From NCBI GenBank assembly GCA_022605405.1, contig JABYQQ010000018.1, forward strand, positions 744,001-808,000: a DNA stretch of 64,000 bases, written 5' to 3'. Both the position numbers and the translations under genes were made by a program. Shown here piece after piece: positions 55,052 through 64,000 of the stretch. The notes beneath the pieces are model-generated. The model had not been told where the DNA came from. It made no database searches and worked only from the letters and a program-made list of their open reading frames with translations. Positions within the stretch are counted from its first letter, which is position 1. The number at the start of each line of letters is the position of its first letter. The stretch is from Earliella scabrosa (lineage: Eukaryota; Basidiomycota; Agaricomycetes; Polyporales; Polyporaceae).

Positions 55052-58000
55052 TGGGTGCTAAGTAGTTTGGATGTCCGTGTCGGCCGCTGGGGCGAACCGC
55101 GAGATGGCAAGTATTTACGTCGTTTTCGCGTACCGGTGTTTCGCGTCGGCGCCAGCTGTGCGGATGGTGAGGAGAGTACAAAGAGACAAATTCCTCGTGT
55201 CCAACGCAGTCGTGCCAGCGCAGGCAAGAGTCCGAGTGGCGTTCGCCAAACTGGAGCATCACTGGATCGCAAGATCGCTCCGCAGCAAAGCCGCCACACC
55301 GACGTCCACAAAAGGAAGGTCTTCAGTAACAGGCTAACAGTCAGAAGCGTGCATACGAGGGACTAGCGCTTCCCGTGTCACTGCCACGATAGAGGGGTCC
55401 TTGTTCGACGACATGATTCGGCTTTCACAGAGACAGAAGTAGTCATGAAAGAACCACGTATGAGATTCAAGTGTAATAACTGTTACTGTACTTCAAAACA
55501 CTCAATGCACCTGCTCGTGATAACTGCCAATGAGATGATGAGGACAGCGGGAGGTCGGTACAACCACCGCCAACTTAGGACTCGAAACCCATCGTAAGTA
55601 AGTAGTCACGTTGACACCGGCGCCGCCAGCACCGTCATAACCGGTGAGCCAGACCGAGGCCCCTCAGCCTAATCTGAAGTGGACGCTGGGTCAGGCTTGG
55701 CTGCAAAAGGTGCTAGAGAGGAGAATCCACCGCTTGCCAAGATCGCAAATATTTTGATTGTCTGACGGAGCGAGGGAAGTGCGTGATGTTCATGAGCTTA
55801 AGACATTGCACATGTTGACCTGATTGCCTTCCGATGGCAATACCAGGCTTTGGGTTGACATCAGGCTTGACATAGGTCGCACCCGTCAGGAGAGGGAAGA
55901 GGGCAGCACTTTGTGTATGGGAACAACTTTGACTCATTGAGAAGCTTACCAGTATCCACACATAACCCGTACCACGAAACACCCACCCGTATCAGGGAAA
56001 TTACAACATCTAAATGGAGTTGTCGCTGCGTCAGAGACAGCCACGGCTGGTAGATGCGTACGACATACCCAAAGTATGTCTTCAACTGAGTTATCCTCCC
56101 TCCAGTCAACCACCACGGTACCACTCTGCGACTACATGATCTAGTATTGACAGTATTAGCATAGAAGTCATACATATGTCAGCCCAGGACATACCACAGG
56201 TAGTCTCACCAAAGGCTATGCTGCGTACGGGGAGGGCTGGAAGGTGCCGCTGTGAACATATGTAATCCACGTCAGTCCTGCATGACGACAGCATGAGTCG
56301 CAGTCATACTCGGCTGACGGCCTCGTTGACCCATGAGCCTCTACCATCAATGCTCTCCGGTGTCTTGTTCCTGAAACGCTGCCAGTGTGAACGTTGACCG
56401 GTGGGTGGTAGAGTCAGGCAAGCTAGACAACGGGCTCAAGTGAGCATACATCAGTAACTCTCCCGTCTACGGTCTCTGCGACACCGTGCCTCGCAACCCC
56501 GTTGATGCTGGTCCTTCCTGCCTAGCTCAAGGTGGGTCCTCTACCAGTCGTGAGGGACAGGCTGCGCGCATTCTGGCACTGATGGAGGCCACGGATCTGG
56601 CACCAGCAAGCTCAACCCGAAGCTGCAGGGCGTTGAAATGTTGGCGTAGCAGCAGGTATCGAATAGAGGATTGATTCTGGAGCTTGATGCCAGACGCTCG
56701 TCGTCCTGGTGGAGGGCCCTTGCAGTGCAAACAGGCCACGTCCATCAGGAAGAGATCGTGATAAGTTGTATGGGCTCGGTATAGTCACGGCGAGCTCGAG
56801 GGCGTTGCATCCGGGCAATCGCGCTCAAGATATTCAAAGAGCTACAGAAAAGGCATGTGAGAGATGACAGCAGGAAAATTGCGCACTGGATTCATGGGCC
56901 TGCGCCCGACTCCAATCCCCTCGTGTCCGGTTGCCCGCAGAATTGCGCTGTGTACGTGGAGGGGTCCGAGTCGGGTAAGACGCGGCTATGAACGTTACAA
57001 CCACGTCAGTCCTGCATGACAATAGCATGAGTCACGGTGACACTCACCTGCATGTCTGCGATCCTGGCGTCCAGCTGCACGTTGACGGCGAGAGCGCATT
57101 TCTCTCCGGTGTCTCGTTCCTGGGACCTCAACGGCTGTGAACCTTGACCGGTGGGTGGCGAAGTAGGAGGACTTGCCAGTGTTGTCTTGATCAGTGCAGC
57201 TGAAGCATGTCGGCAGACACGTTGATGGCAAGAGAGGGCAAAATGTTGACGTTGAGCTGAGAACTCGGACATGGCACGAAAGTGGCCGTCAAGACGCGAG
57301 ACGCGACTCGGCGGCGGGCGCTCGGCTGTACGATAAGCGCCTCCATAGATGGCTCCCTCCCTTGAGGATGGTACCCTTCCTGAACGTTCGGCGACATACA
57401 AACCACCTAGGTACGTGGAGAATGACTACTACTACTACCACGTAGCTAGCCATGTCGTCAACATGTCCGAGAGGCAAGTTATGATGTTAACAATCTACAA
57501 TTTCCTTTTTCGTCTCAGCTCCTGTTCTATAGAAGATTCAGAGGGGGAAACAGAATCGCGATGACTGGAACGCATGATCATACAACAGTCTAATACATAG
57601 GAGGTTGGGCCAGAGGCAATCAAAAGAGACCATCGACGAACCGACCATCGCGAACCCACAGAACGGCGGTACCATACATGCTCGGAAGGCCAGGGACGGC
57701 GCAGCGAGACGAACGCACTGTACACGTACAGAGAAGAAATCGAACGACATACACGACAGCATGCGATACCATACATAGACAATAGCTTGATGGAATCGTA
57801 CCCCGAACGGCTGCGAGGGTACTGACTGGTCCATATGTACCCCAGGATATCTATCGGGTGAACCCCACCATCCTGTCTGGGATGTCCATGCTATCCCGCA
57901 CAACGACAGCGGGTAAGAGACGGATCGTCACTCGTGCCGCGAAGATGCGTTGGTGTCTCGAGGGAGGGTCGGACGGGAGGGGAGCGCGGCGAGCAGCTGC

Positions 58001-58089
58001 GCGAAACCCTGATCTCCGACAGTCTTCGGCCTTGCGAGGTAGACGTCTATTGAAGTGAAGGTTGAAGGAACCGAGAGATCGACGGGGCC
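55052..58089. other. Large intergenic region with a diverged direct repeat
   Basis: About 3 kb without a supported gene. It contains two related segments about 730 bp apart (see repeat entry), short TAC/ACT microsatellites near 57425, and the 3' flank of the EST1-like gene. Confidence 0.45.
56219..57170. repeat. Diverged direct repeat pair (56219-56410 and 56947-57170)
   Basis: Both copies carry in the same order GCTG-GTACG, the block CCACGTCAGTCCTGCATGAC, then AGCATGAGTC, TCTCCGGTGTC, TTCCTG, and TTGACCGGTGGGTGG, with indels between. They represent an old tandem duplication or two copies of an unnamed repeat. No coding sense was found. Confidence 0.65.
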
Positions 58090-61000
58090 CTATCCGGAGT
58101 TCCATAGCTGAGCCATCGAAGACAGGGGGGGAGGGAATGCGCCGGCGTGACTAGCCAGACGGTGATCGATATGGTAGGGCACGGAGCGATCGTGCACTCC
58201 GGGAGCTTCCTGTCGTACATACGAAGGATCTAGCTTCCGCGAGTACACGGGATCGGCGTATGCTCCTGGGACACCTGTGTTGTACGACACGGGGACTTGC
58301 TCTGTGAGCGCGGGGAATGAGCCGAATGGCTCTGAGAGCTGTGTTTGTGGCTGGCTAGAGGGCAGTTGAGAGCGGCTCAGTGAAAGCGATTGTACACGTT
58401 GATGGTTGTGAGGGGTGGAGAAGGGCGAGTTGTACTGATGTGACGGTCCTAGAGGGATGGAAGGGTGGCCGAGACCCAGCGAGGACTGCGCACTGAACGT
58501 CGACGGAGGAGAGCTAGGTATCTGACTCTGCGAGTAGTAGGACGAGTAGGCAGGACCGCTCGTGGTCCCTGCAGCCCCTTGGAAGTTCAGTCCAGCGCTC
58601 TCCCGCGACGACCATATTGACGGACCACCGCCTAGAGGGTTCGATCCAAACAACATATGCGTTTGCGGCGCAGATGCCTGACGCATGTGGAATGATCGGG
58701 CGAAGTCACCCTTCGGAGGACTGCGCTGGAGAACATTGGCTAAGATGTCTTGAGCCGTGGTGACCGTGGGAGGGGCGGGAGCAGAAGGCGTCGCGTCATG
58801 GTTTTTCGGTACAAAGGTTGGTGAGAGCGACTCTGGACTTCGAGGACTCAACGCGGGTAGGGCAGGGCTCGCGACAAGAGGTTGCGGAGGAGATACAGGC
58901 ACAGCAGCTGAGATCGCCGAGACAATGGCCGGGTCTTGAGGAGCGTTATGAGGATTGCTGTTGGTCCTGGGAATTCTCATCAGCCAAGTCCATGAAGGAT
59001 GAAGAACAACCAACCGTGGATTCCAAACGATCTCATCTTCGTCGTCGTCGTCGTCATCCTCATTCGCCCCAAGCACTGTCCTGAAGGCGGCCTCGACGGG
59101 GTCATCCTCTGTCCGGGTGATGTCGGTCATATTGTCCTCGTCAGCGTCGACGGGATGCGAGTACGACATCCTCGCCGGAAGTGTTGGCGACATGCGTGGA
59201 GGGATGGCCTGCCTGGGCCGTTCCTGGGCGTGGCTAACAGACTTGTAGGACGGAGGCTCGGTGGAAACACGAACGCCGCCGGGTGCTATCGCAGGCAGTC
59301 CTTTCACAGAGAATGTGCCATCCGAGAGTGTCAGAGGCGAGAGCTGGGAATGGAGCCGCTCGTCAGCAACGGAGCACTCATGACACGCAAGAAACATACC
59401 TCGTCTTTCGCGATGGCCTGTGCGTCTGCTAGTAGGTCCGCAATCCGCATGAGCTGTTCTTCATTGGGATGAACCTGCTCGGCCGGAACGGCCGTTTGAA
59501 GTCCGGCGTTCGTCGTGCCAGTCGGAGGGACCTTCGCGTTCTCCTTGCTCGAGGCGGCACCGACGACTTCTAGAGGAACGAACCTCTTCAGGGGCATGAA
59601 CCCAGCCATCTCGATGTCCTCCTCAAGAAGTGTCGCCAGTTTAGGAAGCCGATCGACCGGGAACGACCGTAGCAGTGCAGTCGAGAATTGAGCGTACACC
59701 CTCCAGAACTCAGGAAGACCGGGGATCGACACTGACAACGACATGCTAGACGACCGCCTGTCACCACCTCGACGACGATCCCGGCCCTTACCCTTGGAGG
59801 CGTTGGGCTCAGGGTCGGTGGTCACTGTGTTGACATAACGCAAGTTAGCCCTGAGCCACTTGCTCGACATCCTCAGGGCGGGAAGGGTTCGTCGAAAGGC
59901 GGCGGTGATGCGCTGCGCCAAGTCGTGTTCTCCGGCGTCCTCGGGAGGAGTCTCGTTGATCTGTACGATGCCGACCTCGAGAAGTACGCGGTGCATGAGC
60001 AGAAGATGAGCAGCAATCGAGCTTTCCACTGCGGTTGAGGACGCATGTGAGGGGCCCTTCCTATGTCCATTCGTAGACGCAATGCGGAACATCCGGTGCT
60101 TCCAAAGAGCTCCCTGCGCGAGCACCACAGTCTTCAAGATGATGTCGAGGGGCAGCACCCTCTCGGTCACAAGCGACCTGAAGTCATCTGCCAGCTTCTG
60201 TGCCAGATGTGGGGTAATTGCTTCCGCTCTACGAATTAAAAGGTCAGCGCGCTGAGTCAACGAGAAGAGGGAATCTGTGACCCACTCCTCAGGAGGTACC
60301 CGCCATAACGCGTGCAACACGATCAGCTTCTCCTTGTAGGCTTCGACACGAAGGCGTGGTGCCATCGGTGCCGCCTCGCCACGAGCCTGCTCCTTCTCGC
60401 GCTCCTTATCCCTCTTCGCGCCCCGCATCCTCCACTGGTCCAGCGTCTTCGAAAGCACCGTCCCCAGGTTCTCCGCAGCGGTGTCGTACGGCGAGCGTAC
60501 GCACAGCGCGCGGTAATAGTGCACGAGCGAGTTGAACACGTCCTTCTGATACGACGCGAGGATTGCCATTTGGTGCGCCGGGTTCCCGTCCTGAGGAAGG
60601 AGAATACGCGCCTGCTGGTAACACTGCTGCGCCTTATCGTAGTTGCGCATGCGTGGCATGACCGGCTGCGTTGCACCATTCCCTGGCGCCGCGCCACCCT
60701 TCTTCCCTCTGCCACCCTTCTGGTTCCCAGCGCCCCCCATCGCAGGCGGTCCGTCTTCATGCCCCGCGCGCGGACGCCCGCCGGCCTCGTTGTACTGCTC
60801 CTTGTAGCGCTCGATGTCCCCAAGGCAGACGAGCGCCTTGCTAAGGATTGCCATCCGGCTCTCGCGTTGTTCGCGGGATGAGGGGGTGAGAGATGGAGCG
60901 GCAGCAGCGACGTCCGCGTCGGAGGGGAACTGAAAGTGGTTGCGCTTTGGAGGCCCGTTTTCGACAGGGGGTTCATCGGGCAGGAGTCCGAGCTCCGAGA

Positions 61001-61590
61001 GGACACTGTGTGCATCGTCGAGCTGGAATATGCGGCGGATACGTACGATTAGCTGGACCCAGAACTTCTCCTCGTCCGCGAGGAACTGGCGGAACCGCTG
61101 GAGCAGCTTGCGGTACTCAACAACACCGTGGCCTCCATGCCCTCGCCCGTGCTGCGGCCCCTGCGCCTGTCCCTGCGCCTGTCCTTGCTGCTGTTGCTGT
61201 TGTTGGCGGGGAGCGCTGTGGATAGCGCGGTCGAGGGCGGTAATGCGTTGCTTGTAGACGGCGATGAAGGCGTACGACGTTTGCATCCACAGCTGGTTCT
61301 CCGCATCCTTGGATTCCGACGCGTAGGGATGGAGGAGCAGCAACCGCAGGCAGTTCCGCCGCAATCTGGAGAGCACGCTCGCGGCTCAGATCCTCGCCCC
61401 TCGTCCCAGAGAATGGCTGACGCACTGTTTTCGTGTGAAGTCCGTCTCCTTATCCCATGGATCTTTGGTCTTGAGCGATTCTTTCAAGGTTTGCTGAAGG
61501 GCTTTCGCCTCTCTGCCCGCGGGTTGAGTGGGATGAGGACGGCATCGCTCGGGATACGTACCTAGCGAGATTTGCAGCTTCTTCCGTCAT
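58090..61590 (-). CDS. EST1/SMG7-like protein (nonsense-mediated decay or telomerase factor)
   Basis: The ATG at 61590 gives MTEEAANLA, then two short introns frame EAKALQQTLKESLKTKDPWD. The long exon starts LRRNCLRLLLLHPYASESKD, then AENQLWMQTSYAFIAVYKQR. A Gln-rich stretch (seven Q, then QGQAQGQAQ) interrupts the TPR-like head. The 14-3-3/TPR-type Est1 core follows: YDKAQQCYQQARILLPQDGN, PAHQMAILASYQKDVFNSLV, HYYRALCVRSPYDTAAENLG. The Est1 DNA/RNA-binding-like C region includes SKWLRANLRYVNTV and GFMPLKRFVPLEVVG. The long C-terminal tail is acidic (ANEDDDDDDEDEIVWNPR) and then Ser/Pro/Gln-rich to the TAG at 58090. No PIN domain is seen, as in SMG7/Ebs1. Acts on mRNA decay or telomeres in the family. 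Confidence 0.85.
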
Positions 61591-61962
61591 GGCAAGAGGC
61601 AAGAATGCTCATAGTTCATGGCGGCAGGAGTAGATAGCCATCGTCGACGTGGTGGACGGTGTGGAGAAGAATGCCGGAGACCGGGCGCTGAGGACCACCC
61701 ATTACGCTACGGCGCAGGCGCCAATGCTGCGGTACTTGCTGCAGCTGAGACTCAGAGTCCCGGTATTCCATTCACCACTTGTTCGAATCGGCAAGATCAA
61801 TTACGTGCAGAACGTAGTCAAGTCAGAGGATGTACAGTTACTAGTGAGGACAAGAGGACATCGACGATACAAGAAAGCGAGGAGATACATGCATACATGG
61901 CACCCAACCAACACGTGTAGATCGAATCACAACGACCAGATGCGAAGACAAAGTGAAGGGCT
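61591..61962. other. Intergenic
   Basis: 372 bp between head-to-tail minus-strand genes; no separate gene seen. Holds the 5' region of the EST1-like gene and the 3' end of the SNF2 gene. Confidence 0.45.
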
Positions 61963-64000
61963 CTACTCCTCCTCCTCTTCATCGACATCGTGGCCGCGGA
62001 AGAGCGCAACGAGGTCGTCGATGCCGAGGCGGGAGTTCTTGAGCTTGTCGCCTGAGAGGGTCGCTGTGGTGAGCGCCCGCTTCTTCTCTTGGAGCTGCAC
62101 ATCGCTGTCAGGCAGGGCATCAACAGTGAAACATGCACGGGAACACACCTCCAGGATGCGCTGCTCGACGCTGTCAGGAACACAGAGCTTGTGGATGTGG
62201 ACGGCCCGCTTCTGGCCGAAACGATGAGCACGGTCAAAGGCCTGATCCTCCAATGCTGGGTTCCACCATGGGTCGACGAGGATGACATTGTTGCAGGCCG
62301 TCAAGTTGAGACCTACAACGCCAGTCAGACAAGATACACAAATGGATGCGGACAGTGCGTACCTGTGCTCCCAGCCTTGAAAGAGATCAGGATGACCCTA
62401 GTCGACTGGCTGTTGGTGATCTTGTCGATCGACTCGTCCCGAGCGAACTTGTTCATCGACCCGTCGTCTGCAACAAACATCTCTCAGCGACAGCACACAG
62501 CGGGGAGCCAGAGGTAGCACTTACACCGCACAAACTTGATGCCTTCCTTGCGCAAGAAGGGCTCGATCAAGTCGAGCATGCTCGTGAACTGCGAGAAGAT
62601 GATGGTCTTCTCGCGTTCACCACGCGCGTCAATATCCTTGAGGAGCTTGAGGATCATCCGAGTCTTCGAAGAGTGGGGCGGCAAGCCGTAGTCTTTATCA
62701 GCAGCAGCCTTGCGCGCAGCGCTGAAGACTTCCTTGCAGTCTACGCAGACGTCGTCCTTCCATGTGTTGTCGGTCGTCAGACTCTTCTGGCAGATCTGGC
62801 ACGGCTTGCGCGCAATAGTAAGGCCGCCGAGAAGAGCAGCAAGATCATCGCCCTCGTCTTCATCGTCCTGGCTAGCGCTCTTCGGATCGACCGCCTCCTG
62901 GTCGTTCCTGTAGTCCTTCGAGATCAGGGCGGGGTGGTTGCACGCTAAGCCACATGGAGTCAGTACAATCAATTGACGGACAACAATAAGCACTCACTCT
63001 GCCGCATGCGCAAGAGCAGGACGAGCATGGAAGTGTAGGCCTTGTTGATGTCGCCCTGCTGCAGCTTCTCGAGGCTGCTCTGAACCTTCTGCTCCACTGA
63101 GTTGTAGAACTCGCGCTCGACGGGGTCGAACTCGCAGTCGACAATGTTAACATTGCGTGGTGGTAGGTCGACAATAGGCTTGCCATTGATCTCAGTCGTC
63201 TTGGTTCGTCGCAGCATGATGGCCCGTAGAACGACCTAGACGTGTCGGGAGGCTCTCGGTCAGCAGAACCTCTAGAGTCATAGGAAACCCACGTACCTGA
63301 AGACGCTTCAAAGCACGGACTGGCTTGCCGGATTTGACCGGTTTGGCGATAGAAGTGTTGAAGGTGGTCCAGTCATTGAGCGGACTAATACGCAAGAACT
63401 TGATAAGAGAATAGATCTCTTCGACATTGTTCTGCCTGTGAGGTGAATGAGCAACAACACGAACACGGAACGAATACAAGATAGACGTACATGGGAGTAC
63501 CCGTCAGACACCATCGGTACTTCGCATCGAGCGCGCAGCAAGCAAGAGCAGCCTTCGTGTTCCGGTTCTTGATATTGTGCGCCTCGTCTACTCCATCGCT
63601 CAACACCGGAACCAAAGCTTAATTGCGGCGCGATCACCCACCGAGCACAACACGCCACCATTTGACACGGAAAAGAGCGTCCTTGACCTTGCCACGCTTT
63701 GGCGCCGCCTTCAGTCTCTTCATAGTATCGTCGGAGTCGTTATCGGAGTCTTCGACGGCGTTCTGCTTCTTCTTACCCTTGCTCTTGGACTCGTCCTTAG
63801 CGCTAGGAGAGTAGGCCGCGTGTTCGGAGGCGAGGACACTATACGAAGTCACAACGATGTGTGCCCGCTCAAGTTCATATGGATCTAACCAGTCATATCA
63901 GTCTCAGTCTTCCGGTCAGCGGAAGTCAATGCACGCACCGGTCGTCCGGTTGGGCCCGTGGTGCTGTACCACACGTAGTCCCGACGTATACTTCTTCGTC
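61963..64000 (-). CDS. SNF2-family DNA-dependent ATPase (Uls1/Rad16-like), C-terminal part
   Basis: Partial, N-terminus beyond the right edge. In order: VVTSYSVLASEHAAYS, a charged insert (DESKSKGKKKQNAVEDSDND), WWRVVL then DEAHNIKNRNTKAALACCAL (motif II), and YRWCLTGTPM (motif III). YSLIKFLRISPLNDW, VLRRTKTTEINGKPI-type sequence and LLLRMRQACNHPALI follow. A small Cys motif (CQICQKSL ... CVDCKE) sits where Rad5/Rad16 relatives carry a RING, but has too few ligands for a full RING. The helicase C lobe has EKTIIFSQFTSMLDLIEPFL, then SFKAGSTGLNLTACNNVILV, DPWWNPALEDQAFDRAHRFG and QKRAVHIHKLCVPDSVEQRI. The tail is acidic (DVDEEEEE) before the stop at 61963. Nuclear chromatin remodelling or repair is inferred from the family. 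Confidence 0.88.

Noticed and set aside
60312..61257. Several plus-strand ORFs of 100-190 codons
   Set aside because: Antisense shadows of the EST1-like gene, Arg/Leu-rich with no domain.
1..64000. CRISPR arrays, operons or bacterial-type signals
   Set aside because: Intron-containing eukaryotic genes throughout; no spaced short repeats were seen.

Overview
The window reads as nuclear DNA of a filamentous basidiomycete, probably an agaricomycete and possibly a polypore. The reasons are genes split by many 45-70 nt GT-AG introns, moderately GC-rich coding sequence, DUF6533-type and DUF6697-like proteins, a dense P450 array, and a fungal HAD/class II terpene cyclase. All assignments come from reading motifs and splice sites by eye; no database search was run.

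Layout. Positions 1-34223 are a cytochrome P450 array: a partial gene at the left edge (-), P450-2 (-, 10741-12866), a decayed P450 (+, 15455-16830), P450-3 (+, 18641-20801), P450-4 (+, 22702-24841), P450-5 (-, 24908-29524, split by transposons) and P450-6 (+, 32142-34223). Between them lie a broken non-LTR retrotransposon (about 1675-7905, -), a DUF6533 membrane protein (8915-10545), an R3H/SUZ-like gene relic, a small coiled-coil hypothetical gene and possibly one more small minus-strand gene.

Positions 34571-46290 hold an acidic hypothetical protein, a HAD-class II terpene cyclase fusion of the drimane/albicanyl synthase type (35935-37612, -), a HAD-only relative (39612-40517, +), a secreted M28 aminopeptidase (41748-43102, +), a frameshifted M28 paralogue (44439-45784) and a HAD relic (45868-46290). 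Positions 46375-53299 are a tandem triplet of coiled-coil plus DUF6697-like proteins. The right end is housekeeping-like: a TPR protein, an EST1/SMG7-like protein and a partial SNF2 ATPase, all on the minus strand.

How the genes may work together. The terpene cyclase with its HAD relatives and the neighbouring P450s form a plausible sesquiterpenoid cluster: cyclisation of farnesyl diphosphate, loss of phosphate, then stepwise oxidation. Duplication and decay (P450, M28, HAD, DUF6697-like) and transposons mark the region as dynamic. Notable mobile DNA includes a gag-only LTR element with identical LTRs, a target duplication and a half-tRNA-type primer site, sitting in a P450 intron. A second element duplicates that intron's acceptor. 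A 10-bp-TSD element sits in another intron, and two further foldback elements are present.
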